This document shows, piece by piece, positions 1-8,558 of a stretch of DNA of 64,000 bases. A program made the position numbers and the translations under genes. Numbering within the stretch: the first letter of the stretch is position 1; each line of letters begins with the position of its first letter. Source of the DNA: Streptomyces actinomycinicus (GTDB lineage Bacteria; Actinomycetota; Actinomycetes; Streptomycetales; Streptomycetaceae); contig NZ_JAERRK010000016.1 in assembly GCF_016741775.1 (NCBI RefSeq), positions 1 through 64,000 on the forward strand, given 5' to 3'. Below the pieces are notes generated by a model. That model saw only the letters and a program-made list of their open reading frames with translations. It searched no databases and was not told the origin of the DNA.

Positions 1-63
1 CTTCGGGTCCTTCGGGTCCTTCGGGTCCTTCGGGTCCTTCGGGTCCTTCGGGTCCTTCGGGTC
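1..63 (-). repeat. 9-bp tandem repeat encoding Asp-Pro-Lys
   Basis: Seven perfect head-to-tail copies of a 9-bp unit (cttcgggtc on the plus strand) lie in frame in the secreted protein and encode (DPK)7. The array continues past the window edge, so its full length is unknown. Perfect short in-frame units of this kind are prone to slippage and could vary in length between strains. Confidence 0.9.
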
Positions 64-558
64 GACCGGTGCCTTGGGGTCCTTCTTGCTGTTGTCGTTG
101 TTCTGGGTGACGACCACCGTGGTGTTCTGGACCACGGTGCTGCTACCGCCGCCACCGCCGCCGCCACCGCCACCGCCATGGCTGCCGCCTCCGCCGTGAC
201 CGCCACTGCCCCCGTGGCCGCCACTGCCGCCGTGACCGCCGCTGCCGCCGTGACCGCCACTGCCGCCGTGGCCGCCGCTGCCGTGGTGGCCGGAGCCGTG
301 CCCGTGCCCGCCCTTCCTGCACCACTTCTTGATCTTGCTCTTGTTCTTGCTCTTCTTGGCCTTGTGGCACTTCTTGCCGTGGTGCGAGCCATGCTCGACG
401 ACACTCACCGCCGCCTGCTCGTGCTGCGGAGCCGCTACGGCCGAGGTGGCCGGCAGGACGAGGCCGCCGGTTATGAAGGCGGAGGCGACCAGAGTCGAGA
501 GGCGAACGCGCCGGCGCTTAGCACGGGTGGCTTCGGAGATTTCAACGGTACGGTTCAT
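1..558 (-). CDS. Secreted Gly/His-rich low-complexity protein (3' end outside window)
   Basis: Function unknown. The frame begins with ATG at 558 behind an AGGAAA ribosome site and runs off the left edge, leaving 186 residues visible. Residues 1-43 form a typical Sec signal peptide: Arg/Lys-rich start, hydrophobic core, and an AVAA end compatible with signal peptidase I. The exported part has a Lys-rich stretch with two cysteines (Cys64, Cys80), a run of Ser-Gly-Gly-His-Gly-Gly units (about 93-127), a poly-Gly stretch, a Thr/Val/Asn segment and Asp-Pro-Lys triplet repeats from 166. His/Gly repeats could bind metal and the DPK stalk could span the cell wall, but both are inference. A sortase signal, if present, would lie outside the window. 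Confidence 0.75.
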   Translation of the reverse strand, partial: MNRTVEISEATRAKRRRVRLSTLVASAFITGGLVLPATSAVAAPQHEQAAVSVVEHGSHHGKKCHKAKKSKNKSKIKKWCRKGGHGHGSGHHGSGGHGGSGGHGGSGGHGGSGGHGGSGGHGGGGSHGGGGGGGGGGGSSTVVQNTTVVVTQNNDNSKKDPKAPVDPKDPKDPKDPKDPKDPKDPK

Positions 559-771
559 GGCTTTTCCTATCTGAGAGGAGCGGTTTCGCCGGGGATCGGC
601 GGTTCCAGGAAAGGGAGAATCCTTGGTGAGGATTTCCGCTTGCCTGCGGCCCATTTCGTTGCCGCACCTCAAGTAAGCCAAAACGCCATGACGGGGACAC
701 GTTCCGAGGACTCGGGACTTGTCAGCGCAGGATTCGCCTGGTAAAAGGGCGCCCGCGGGTCGTACCGGCTG

Positions 772-1809
772 TCAGGCAGGCCCTCGGAGCACGGGTACCG
801 CCCAGGCCGGCGGCTCGGGTACGACGACCCGCGCCGCCTCCGCCTCCGCTTCGGCTCCGGGATCGGCACAATCGGCACCCACCCGCATGTCGACCAGCGT
901 GGGCGTACGGCCGCGTGGGCCCACCTCGCCGACGGCCGTGCGCAGGGCCGACACGAACTCCATGCAGGTGTCGTAACGGTCGTCCGGCACCTTCGCCAGC
1001 GCCCGGAACATGACCTCGTCGGCCTCGGCGGGGATGTCCGGCCGCCCCTCGCTCAGGGCGGGCGGCTGGTCGCACTGGTGGGCCCAGAGCAGCTCGAGGT
1101 GGTCCTCGCGGTGGAAGGGCGGGACGCCGACGAGGGTCTCGTGGACGACACAGGCGAGGCTGTACAGGTCGGACCTGCCGTCCACCGGCCGGCCCGTGAT
1201 CCGCTCGGGCGCCACGTAGTCCAGCGTGCCGACGAACTCGCCGGCCGAGGTGAACCCGGTGAGCGACAGCGACTTCTTCGCCAGACCGAAGTCGGTGAGG
1301 TAGACGTGCTCGGGGTGATCGCTGTCGATACCCTTGGCGACCAGCACGTTCCCGGGCTTGACGTCCCGGTGCACCAGGTCGCGCGCGTGGGCCGCGTCGA
1401 GCGCGGAGGCCAGCTGGGCGGCGATCCGCAGCGCGGCCGGCACCGTCAGCCGGCCTTCGCGGTCGATCAGGGCGCGCAGGTCGAGGCCGGACACGAAACA
1501 CATGGCGATGTAGAGGATGCCGTCCGCCTCGCCGGCCTCGAAGACGGGGACGATGTTGGGGTGGTCGATGGCGGCGGCCACCCGGGACTCCTGGGCGAAG
1601 CGGCTGCGGAAGGCCTCGTTGCGGGTGTACTCGGGGGCGAGGAGCTTGAGGGCGACCGTGCGGCCGAGGCGCAGGTCCTTGGCGCAGTAGACGACGGCCA
1701 TGCCACCGCGTCCGAGTTCGCGCTCGACCCGGTAGCCCGCGATCTCGGCCCCGATCAGTCCGGAGGCGCTGCGGGGCGGCCAACTCGCCTGCCTGGACGC
1801 CGTGTTCAT
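772..1809 (-). CDS. Soluble Ser/Thr protein kinase
   Basis: A Hanks-type protein kinase of 345 residues. All catalytic motifs are present: glycine loop GRGGMAVVY (33-41), Lys55 in VALKLL, HRDVKPGN with catalytic Asp149, DFG at 173-175, and APER. The kinase domain fills residues 25 to about 285. The tail is acidic/Ala-rich, with no transmembrane segment and no PASTA repeats, so it is probably cytosolic and lacks the wall-sensing module of PknB. ATG at 1809 is chosen because GAGGG lies about 10 nt upstream; an in-frame GTG at 1839 has no good ribosome site. Substrates are unknown. It is transcribed towards the secreted-protein gene. Confidence 0.85.
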   Translation of the reverse strand: MNTASRQASWPPRSASGLIGAEIAGYRVERELGRGGMAVVYCAKDLRLGRTVALKLLAPEYTRNEAFRSRFAQESRVAAAIDHPNIVPVFEAGEADGILYIAMCFVSGLDLRALIDREGRLTVPAALRIAAQLASALDAAHARDLVHRDVKPGNVLVAKGIDSDHPEHVYLTDFGLAKKSLSLTGFTSAGEFVGTLDYVAPERITGRPVDGRSDLYSLACVVHETLVGVPPFHREDHLELLWAHQCDQPPALSEGRPDIPAEADEVMFRALAKVPDDRYDTCMEFVSALRTAVGEVGPRGRTPTLVDMRVGADCADPGAEAEAEAARVVVPEPPAWAVPVLRGPA

Positions 1810-1962
1810 CGAGACACCACCCTCACCCCGGTCGGCCACGGAGGGCTGGCTTCTACCTGAATCCTATCGATTGATCCCCGTATGTGCCGCATCTGTGTCC
1901 GGGTACGGCGGGGCCCGGGCCTCCCTCACGGGACCCGGGCCTCGCCTTTCCCGCGGCGTCCG

Positions 1963-4392
1963 TCACGCCGCCACGGGAACCTCCGGCGTCGCGCCGTCCG
2001 TGGCGGGCGCGAGGGCCAGCTCCAGGACCTGGCGGACGTCGGTCACGGTGTGGACGTCGAGCTTGTCCAGCACCTCGGCCGGGACGTCGTCCAGGTCGGG
2101 CTCGTTGCGCTTGGGGATGAACACGGTGGTCACCCCGGCGCGGTGGGCGGCGAGCAGCTTCTGCTTCACGCCGCCGATGGGCAGCACGCGGCCGGTCAGC
2201 GAGACCTCGCCGGTCATGGCCACGTCCGTGCGGACGAGCCGGCCGGAGAGCAGCGAGGCGAGGGCCGTGGTCATCGTGATGCCCGCGCTCGGGCCGTCCT
2301 TGGGCACCGCGCCCGCCGGGAAGTGGATGTGCACGCCCCGGTCCTTGAGGTCGGCCACCGGCAGCTCCAGCTCGGCGCCGTGGCTGCGCAGGAAGCTCAG
2401 CGCGATCTGCGCCGACTCCTTCATCACGTCGCCCAGCTGCCCGGTGAGGGTCAGGCCGGACGCGCCGGTCTCCGGGTCGGCGAGGGACGCCTCCACGAAG
2501 AGCACGTCACCGCCGGCGCCGGTGACCGCGAGACCGGTCGCCACACCGGGCACGGCCGTACGCCGCTCGGCCGGGTCCTGGGCGGACTCGGGCACGTGGT
2601 GCGGCCGGCCGATCAGCCCGCGCAGGTCACCGTCCGTCACGGTGAACGGCAGCTCTCGCTCCCCGAGTTCGTGCTGTGCGGCGACCTTGCGCAGCAGCCG
2701 CGCGATGGACCGCTCCAGGGTGCGTACGCCCGCCTCGCGGGTGTACTCGCCGGCGAGCTTGCGCAGCGCGCTCTCGTCGAGCGTGACCTCGTCCGCGCCC
2801 AGGCCGGCCCGCTCCAGCTGGCGCGGGACCAGGTGGTCGCGGGCGATGACGACCTTCTCGTCCTCGGTGTAGCCGTCCAGCCGGACGATCTCCATGCGGT
2901 CGGCGAGCGCCTCCGGGACGGCCTCCAGCACGTTGGCCGTGGCCAGGAAGACGACGTCCGACAGGTCCAGCTCGACCTCCAGGTAGTGGTCGCGGAAGGT
3001 GTGGTTCTGCGCCGGGTCGAGCACCTCGAGCAGGGCGGCGGCCGGGTCGCCCCGGAAGTCGGAGCCCACCTTGTCGATCTCGTCCAGCAGGACCACCGGG
3101 TTCATCGAGCCGGCCTCCTTGACGGCCCGCACGATCCGGCCGGGCAGCGCACCGACGTACGTTCGGCGGTGACCGCGGATCTCGGCCTCGTCGCGGACGC
3201 CGCCGAGGGCGACCCGGACGAACCGCCGGCCCATGGCGTGGGCGACACTCTCCCCCAAACTGGTCTTTCCGACCCCGGGCGGCCCCACCAGTGCGAGTAC
3301 GGCACCGCCGCGCCGGCCGCCGATGACGCCCAGTCCGCGGTCGGTGCGCCGTTTGCGCACAGCCAGGTACTCGGTGATGCGTTCCTTCACGTCCTCCAGG
3401 CCCGCGTGCTCGGCGTCGAGCACCGCCTTCGCGCCCTGGATGTCGTAGGCGTCCTCGGTGCGCTCGTTCCAGGGCATCTCCAGGACGGTGTCCAGCCAGG
3501 TGCGGATCCATGAGCCCTCGGGCGACTGCTCGGAGGCGCGCTCCAGCTTGTCGACCTCCTTCAGGGCGGCCTCGCGGACCTTCTCGGGCAGGTCGGCGGC
3601 CTCGACGCGGGCCCGGTAGTCGTCGGACTCCTCGGCGGAATCCTTGGAGTTCTCGCCGTTCAGCTCGCGCAACTCCTTGCGGACGGCCTCCAGCTGACGG
3701 CGCAGCAGGAACTCGCGCTGCTGCTTGTCGACGCCCTCCTGGACGTCCTTGGCGATGGTCTCGGCCACGTCCTGCTCGGCGAGGTGGTCGCGGAGCTGCT
3801 GCGTGGCGAGCTTGAGGCGGGCCACCGGGTCGGCGGTCTCCAGCAGGTCGACCTTCTGCTCGGTGGTGAGGAACGGCGAGTAGCCGGAGTTGTCGGCGAG
3901 CGCGGAGACGTCGTCGATGGCCTGGACGCGGTCCACGACCTGCCAGGCCCCGCGCTTCTTCAGCCAGGTGGTGGCGAGTGCCTTGTATTCCTTGACCAGT
4001 TCGGCGACCTGGCCCGGCAGCGGGTCGGGCAGGTTCTCCTCGACGCGGGTGCCCTCGACCCATAGTGCGGCGCCCGGACCGGTGGTGCCGGCGCCGATGC
4101 GCACGCGGCTCCGGCCGCGGATCAGGGCTCCCGGGTCGCCGTCGGCGAGCCGGCCGACCTGCTCGACCGTGCCGAGGACGCCGGTACCGGCGTACGTGCC
4201 GTCGATGCGCGGCACCAGCAGCACCTTGGGCTTCCCGGGCTCCGACCGGGCGGCGGCCTGAGCGGCCTCCACCGCGGCCCGCACCTCGGCGTCGCTCAGG
4301 TCCAGCGGAACCACCATGCCGGGCAGCACGACCTCGTCGTCGAGCGGCAGCACGGGCAGCTTCAGCGTGAACGCCGGTGACTCAGTAGCCAT
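1963..4392 (-). CDS. lon: ATP-dependent protease Lon
   Basis: Full-length Lon (809 residues), a hexameric cytosolic AAA+ protease that degrades misfolded and regulatory proteins. It has an N-terminal substrate domain, a long coiled-coil region, Walker A GPPGVGKTS, Walker B VVLLDEIDK, and a C-terminal protease domain with catalytic Ser702 (PKDGPSAG) and Lys745 (GGVKQK). The ATG at 4392 follows a GGGGA ribosome site. The upstream region holds a HAIR element, the operator of the heat-shock repressor HspR, and lon is a known HspR target in Streptomyces. Expression is therefore expected to rise on heat shock or protein damage. Confidence 0.97.
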   Translation of the reverse strand: MATESPAFTLKLPVLPLDDEVVLPGMVVPLDLSDAEVRAAVEAAQAAARSEPGKPKVLLVPRIDGTYAGTGVLGTVEQVGRLADGDPGALIRGRSRVRIGAGTTGPGAALWVEGTRVEENLPDPLPGQVAELVKEYKALATTWLKKRGAWQVVDRVQAIDDVSALADNSGYSPFLTTEQKVDLLETADPVARLKLATQQLRDHLAEQDVAETIAKDVQEGVDKQQREFLLRRQLEAVRKELRELNGENSKDSAEESDDYRARVEAADLPEKVREAALKEVDKLERASEQSPEGSWIRTWLDTVLEMPWNERTEDAYDIQGAKAVLDAEHAGLEDVKERITEYLAVRKRRTDRGLGVIGGRRGGAVLALVGPPGVGKTSLGESVAHAMGRRFVRVALGGVRDEAEIRGHRRTYVGALPGRIVRAVKEAGSMNPVVLLDEIDKVGSDFRGDPAAALLEVLDPAQNHTFRDHYLEVELDLSDVVFLATANVLEAVPEALADRMEIVRLDGYTEDEKVVIARDHLVPRQLERAGLGADEVTLDESALRKLAGEYTREAGVRTLERSIARLLRKVAAQHELGERELPFTVTDGDLRGLIGRPHHVPESAQDPAERRTAVPGVATGLAVTGAGGDVLFVEASLADPETGASGLTLTGQLGDVMKESAQIALSFLRSHGAELELPVADLKDRGVHIHFPAGAVPKDGPSAGITMTTALASLLSGRLVRTDVAMTGEVSLTGRVLPIGGVKQKLLAAHRAGVTTVFIPKRNEPDLDDVPAEVLDKLDVHTVTDVRQVLELALAPATDGATPEVPVAA

Positions 4393-4413
4393 GATCTCCC
4401 CTTAGGCAGTCAA

Positions 4414-4434
4414 CTTGAGCTATGCCGACTCAAT
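4414..4434 (-). promoter_or_regulatory. HAIR element (HspR operator) of lon
   Basis: The sequence CTTGAGC-N7-ACTCAAT starts 22 bp upstream of the lon start codon. The known HAIR consensus is CTTGAGT-N7-ACTCAAG, so 6 of 7 bases match in each arm and the spacing is exact. HspR with DnaK as co-repressor binds HAIR in Streptomyces and controls the dnaK operon, clpB and lon. The position close to the start fits repression of transcription initiation. Confidence 0.88.
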
Positions 4435-4566
4435 GTTCTGCGCGTGGTGATTGTTCCCAGGGAGTTGTTCGCTCTGAGCGATCATGCGCCTCTACGAGTG
4501 TGACCTGCGCGAACCCGCAGTCCCTCCGGGCCGGTCGGGACTGCGCACGCGGTTCCCCGCATTCCG

Positions 4567-5409
4567 TCAGGCGGGCCGGTGCCGGCGGCGGACCAGGGGC
4601 CAGCAGGCCACGCCGATGGCCAGGGCTATGACGTGGCCCCAGTCGGTCAAGGGGTCCGTGTAGGCGATCAGGTCGTCCAGGAGCAGGCCGGCCGCGAGGA
4701 CCAGCAGGGGCCAGCGCACCCAGGGGCGGAGCAGCCCCGCGAGGGCGGCCGTGCTGGTGGCCACGCCGAAGCTGATGCCGTAGTCGAGGCGGTGCAGCGA
4801 GGTCGCGGGCAGGTGACCGAAGAGGACGGCGAGGCCCACCGGGACCTCGGTGGCGAGGGTCGCCAGGACGTGCCCGGCCAGGAAGACACCGGCGGTCCGT
4901 GGCCCGCCGGTCCGCCGCTCCAGCGCGGTGAGCACCAGCACGCACACGATCGCGTACGGCGAGAGCACCCCGCCCGCGATCCACAGCGCGCTCGCCAGCA
5001 GCACGGGCACGGGCGCGCTCAACAGGTGGGCGACGTCCGTGCTGGAGCCCTGGTGGAGGGCGTGCAGCAGGCCCGGGCCGGCCAGGGCCGCGACCGCCGA
5101 GGTGAAGGCGAGGACGGACACGTAGGCGAAGGTGAACGGGGTGCCGGCCGGGGTGGGCAGCAGACGCCACAGCCAGACCCACAGCCGCGACAGCGGCAGG
5201 AGCGGCGCGGCGGCGGGGGGTGCGGCGGCGGGAACGGCGGGTGCGCCGGGGGCCGGGAGAGCGGCCGGGGCGGCGCCGCGCTGGCGCGGCATTCCGTCCA
5301 GCAGCCCGGCGAGTGCCGGGGGCGGGACGACGGCGGTGCCGTCGGGAAGGGGCGTACCCGTCACGTGCGGGGACGCGTCCGTCGCAGGGCCCGGCGTGAT
5401 CCGTTCCAC
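4567..5409 (-). CDS. Rhomboid-like integral membrane protein
   Basis: A polytopic membrane protein of 280 residues with a Pro/Ala-rich cytoplasmic N-terminus and about six hydrophobic segments. The C-terminal half resembles the rhomboid fold: DYGISFG has a Ser in a GxS context like the rhomboid GxSG motif, and a later WGHVIALAIG segment places a His as in rhomboid TM6. The classical GxSG glycine is replaced by Phe, so protease activity is uncertain. Start GTG at 5409 is chosen for its AAGGAG site (5420-5424); longer in-frame starts at 5454 and 5478 exist. It diverges from the following gene. Confidence 0.65.
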   Translation of the reverse strand: MERITPGPATDASPHVTGTPLPDGTAVVPPPALAGLLDGMPRQRGAAPAALPAPGAPAVPAAAPPAAAPLLPLSRLWVWLWRLLPTPAGTPFTFAYVSVLAFTSAVAALAGPGLLHALHQGSSTDVAHLLSAPVPVLLASALWIAGGVLSPYAIVCVLVLTALERRTGGPRTAGVFLAGHVLATLATEVPVGLAVLFGHLPATSLHRLDYGISFGVATSTAALAGLLRPWVRWPLLVLAAGLLLDDLIAYTDPLTDWGHVIALAIGVACWPLVRRRHRPA

Positions 5410-5604
5410 GGTGAGGCGCTCCTTCCGTCGCACCCCACCCTTCGTGTTCGGCATGCCGCTGTCTATGACCGGCGCCACGCGAGAGCGGATTCACAGCAAC
5501 CTCTCAGCCACCGCTTGCGTCCGGCCCCCGCCATCGGCCACCCGTCCGTGGGCGTCATGCGCAATTCGCATGAATGCCGGGCTCCGTTCAAGCAGGATGG
5601 GCTC

Positions 5605-6282
5605 ATGACTGCCGTGTACGACTCCCCCGTGGTCCTGGACCGGCGCGACGGCCCGTACGGCGAGGTGGTGCTGCGCAGGCACGGTGGGCTGCTGCAGATC
5701 ATCGCCAACGGCTGCTTCCTGATGGACACCTCCGACGGCCGCTCGGAGCGGCTGCTGATCGATGCCGCGCGCGACGCGCTGGACGACAGGCCGGTGCCGG
5801 ACGTGCTGGTCGGCGGCCTGGGAGTGGGATTCTCGCTCGCACACGCCGCCGCCGACCCCCGGTGGGGGCGGATCACCGTGGTGGAGCGCGAGCCCGCCGT
5901 CATCGGCTGGCACCGTGACGGTCCGCTGGCCGAGATGACCGCGGACGCGCTCGCCGATCCGCGGACCGCACTGGTGGAAGCGGATCTCGTGTCGTACGTC
6001 AATGAGACATCGGACACGTTCGACGCCTTGTGCCTCGACATCGACAACGGCCCCGGCTGGACGGTCACGGAGGACAACGGCAGCCTCTACTCCCCGGCCG
6101 GAATCGCCGCTTGTGCACGGGTGTTGAGGCCCGGCGGAGTGCTGGCGGTATGGTCGGCGGAACCCTCTCCGGTATTTGAAGGAAGCTTGCGGAATGCCGG
6201 GTTCCGGCAGGTGCGTACCGAAGAGGTGCCCGTTGCCCGGGGCGTTCCCGACGCCGTGCACCTTGCCGTCAGACCTGGATAG
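5605..6282 (+). CDS. Spermidine synthase-like SAM-fold protein
   Basis: A 225-residue Rossmann-fold protein of the spermidine synthase/methyltransferase type. Visible motifs are the nucleoside-binding GGLGVGFSL loop, the acidic strand VVEREP, and LDIDNGP at the position of the aminopropyltransferase active-site loop. The beta-hairpin N-terminal domain of true polyamine synthases is short here, and the donor pocket cannot be judged by eye. It may be a stand-alone aminopropyltransferase-like protein or a methyltransferase. ATG at 5605 is preceded by a weak AGGA. It stands alone, divergent from the rhomboid-like gene. Confidence 0.7.
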   Translation: MTAVYDSPVVLDRRDGPYGEVVLRRHGGLLQIIANGCFLMDTSDGRSERLLIDAARDALDDRPVPDVLVGGLGVGFSLAHAAADPRWGRITVVEREPAVIGWHRDGPLAEMTADALADPRTALVEADLVSYVNETSDTFDALCLDIDNGPGWTVTEDNGSLYSPAGIAACARVLRPGGVLAVWSAEPSPVFEGSLRNAGFRQVRTEEVPVARGVPDAVHLAVRPG

Positions 6283-6394
6283 CGACAGCGCGGTGAGTCC
6301 CCGTAATGTGCTGCCCTGACGCGGATCATTCAAGCGTCAAACGCAGACATGGGATCACCCCACGGATTCCGGAAAGCAACAACAGGGGCGGGCG

Positions 6395-7135
6395 ATGGAG
6401 CAGACACACACCTCCCAGAGCGGCGCGGCGACGACCACCCCGGGCGCACAGCGCCGGGTGCTGGTCGTCGAGGACGACCCGACGATCGTCGACGCTATCG
6501 CGGCCCGGCTCCGCGCCGAGGGATTTCTGGTGCAAACAGCGGCCGACGGTCCGGCCGCGGTCGACACGGCCGAGGCCTGGCAGCCCGACCTGCTGATCCT
6601 CGACATCATGCTGCCCGGCTTCGACGGGCTCGAAGTGTGCCGGCGGGTGCAGGCACAGCGGCCGGTGCCGGTGCTCATGCTCACCGCGCGGGACGACGAG
6701 ACGGACATGCTGGTCGGGCTCGGCGTCGGCGCCGACGACTACATGACCAAGCCGTTCTCGATGCGGGAACTGGCGGCGCGCGTGCACGTGCTGCTGCGCC
6801 GGGTGGAGCGGGCCGCGCTGGCCGCCACCACGCCGCGCTCCGGCATCCTGCGGCTCGGTGAGCTGGAGATCGACCACGCGCAGCGCCGGGTGCGGGTGAA
6901 GGCGGAGGACGTCCATCTGACGCCGACCGAGTTCGACCTGCTGGTGTGCCTGGCGAACACCCCGCGCGCGGTGCTCTCCCGGGAGCAGCTGCTGGCCGAG
7001 GTGTGGGACTGGGCGGACGCCTCCGGCACCCGCACGGTCGACAGCCACATCAAGGCGCTGCGGCGGAAGATCGGCGCCGAGCGGATCCGCACCGTGCACG
7101 GCGTGGGCTACGCGCTGGAGACACCGAACCCATGA
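6395..7135 (+). CDS. OmpR-family response regulator
   Basis: A DNA-binding response regulator of 246 residues. The receiver domain (about 20-135) has the acidic pair EDD (26-28), phospho-acceptor Asp70 in LILDIMLPG, and the conserved Lys in MTKPFS. The C-terminal winged-helix domain carries the typical TPTEFDLL and DSHIKALRRKIG motifs. Its stop overlaps the start of the histidine kinase gene (ATGA at 7132-7135), so the two are translationally coupled. The signal and regulon are unknown. The pair sits directly upstream of kgd but need not regulate it. Confidence 0.93.
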   Translation: MEQTHTSQSGAATTTPGAQRRVLVVEDDPTIVDAIAARLRAEGFLVQTAADGPAAVDTAEAWQPDLLILDIMLPGFDGLEVCRRVQAQRPVPVLMLTARDDETDMLVGLGVGADDYMTKPFSMRELAARVHVLLRRVERAALAATTPRSGILRLGELEIDHAQRRVRVKAEDVHLTPTEFDLLVCLANTPRAVLSREQLLAEVWDWADASGTRTVDSHIKALRRKIGAERIRTVHGVGYALETPNP

Positions 7136-8256
7136 CCGGCGACGGGCGCCGGACCGCACGGAGGAGCCCCGGGAACCTCGGCGAGGAACCCTGGGGCGGC
7201 GTACGCCCGTTCTCGATCAAGACCAAGCTGGGCGCACTGGTCGTCATCGCGGTACTGATCACCACCGGACTGTCGATCGTCGCGGTGCACACCAAGACGG
7301 AGCTGCGCTTCATCACGGTCTTCTCGATGATCGCGACCCTGCTGATCACGCAGTTCGTGGCCCACTCGCTGACGATGCCGCTGGACGAGATGAACGCGGT
7401 GGCCCGCTCCATCTCGCACGGCGACTACACGCGCCGGGTCAAGGAGAACCGCCGGGACGAGCTGGGCAACCTGGCCCAGACGATCAACGTCATGGCCGAC
7501 GAGCTGGAGGCCCAGGACAGCCAGCGCAAGGAGCTGGTGGCGAACGTCTCGCACGAGCTGCGCACCCCCATCGCCGGTCTGCGCGCCGTGCTGGAGAACA
7601 TCGTCGACGGGGTCACCCAGGCGGATCCGGAGACCATGCGGACGGCCCTGAAGCAGACCGAGCGGCTCGGCCGGCTGGTGGAGACCCTGCTGGACCTGTC
7701 CCGGCTGGACAACGGCGTCGTCCCGCTGAAGATGCGGCGGTTCGAGGTGTGGCCGTACCTCTCGGGCGTGCTGAAGGAGGCCAACATGGTCGCCTCCGCG
7801 CGCGCGGGCATCGCCTCCGGCTCCGGCAGCCACACACGCACCGACGTCCATCTGCACCTGGACGTCTCGCCGCCGGAGCTGACCACCCACGCGGACCCCG
7901 AGCGCATCCACCAGGTCGTCGCCAACCTGATCGACAACGCGGTCAAGCACAGCCCGCCGCACGGCCGGGTGACGGTGAAGGCGCGGCGCGGGCCGCAGCC
8001 GGAGTCGCTGGAGCTGGAGGTCCTGGACGAGGGACCCGGCATCCCGAGGTCGGAGTGGCACCGGGTGTTCGAGCGGTTCAACCGCGGGGCGGCGACCCGG
8101 CCGCACGGGCCGGGCAGCGACGGCGGCACGGGACTGGGGCTGGCCATCGCCCGGTGGGCGGTGGATCTGCACGGCGGCCGGATCGGTGTGGCCGAATCCG
8201 AGCGGGGCTGCCGGATCATCGTCACTCTCCCGGGACTGACTTCCGTCCCAAGTTGA
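7132..8256 (+). CDS. Sensor histidine kinase with HAMP domain
   Basis: The 374-residue partner of the preceding response regulator. It has two closely spaced transmembrane helices (about 33-52 and 59-79) with almost no extracytoplasmic loop, which suggests intramembrane or cytoplasmic sensing. A HAMP linker follows, then the HisKA dimerisation helix with phospho-acceptor His141 (NVSHELRTP) and an HATPase domain with the N box NLIDNAVKH, the G1 box DEGPGIP and the G2 box GTGLGLAI. The start ATG overlaps the regulator stop. Confidence 0.92.
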   Translation: MTGDGRRTARRSPGNLGEEPWGGVRPFSIKTKLGALVVIAVLITTGLSIVAVHTKTELRFITVFSMIATLLITQFVAHSLTMPLDEMNAVARSISHGDYTRRVKENRRDELGNLAQTINVMADELEAQDSQRKELVANVSHELRTPIAGLRAVLENIVDGVTQADPETMRTALKQTERLGRLVETLLDLSRLDNGVVPLKMRRFEVWPYLSGVLKEANMVASARAGIASGSGSHTRTDVHLHLDVSPPELTTHADPERIHQVVANLIDNAVKHSPPHGRVTVKARRGPQPESLELEVLDEGPGIPRSEWHRVFERFNRGAATRPHGPGSDGGTGLGLAIARWAVDLHGGRIGVAESERGCRIIVTLPGLTSVPS

Positions 8257-8558
8257 CGTAAAGTCCGAACCGGAAGCACAAGATCCATGAGCGTCCGCGC
8301 ATCGCCGTGCAGCTGGACACGTGTGATCAGGGGCAGGCCCGCGCCACCCGTCGAACGAAGACGCGCAGGGCCCGGACCGGTGCACCCTCTCTCATGCGGA
8401 ACCACGCTTGTTTCCCGCCATATCAAGCCCTGAAACAAGATTTCCGATGTGACTTACGCGACGATGAACGGGCCCGACCTGACCTTCACGGTCTTGGAGG
8501 CGTAGCCTTTATTCCCGCTGTCCATCACCTTGTGAAGCGGAAGAGGGCGGTTGCCGCC
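8257..8558. other. 302-bp leader/promoter region of kgd
   Basis: No gene is visible between the histidine kinase and kgd. The region holds a perfect 8-bp inverted repeat, CTTGTTTC (8407-8414) and GAAACAAG (8432-8439), separated by 17 bp. It could be a stem-loop in the leader or an operator. No convincing promoter hexamers were assigned. Confidence 0.5.

Noticed and set aside
143..370. Arg/Gln-rich 75-codon minus frame near the left edge
   Set aside because: It is the alternative frame of the Gly/His-repeat secreted protein, whose frame has a signal peptide and ribosome site.
1882..3513. 543-codon plus-strand frame across lon
   Set aside because: Shadow of lon, which has all family motifs and a ribosome site plus HAIR element on the minus strand.
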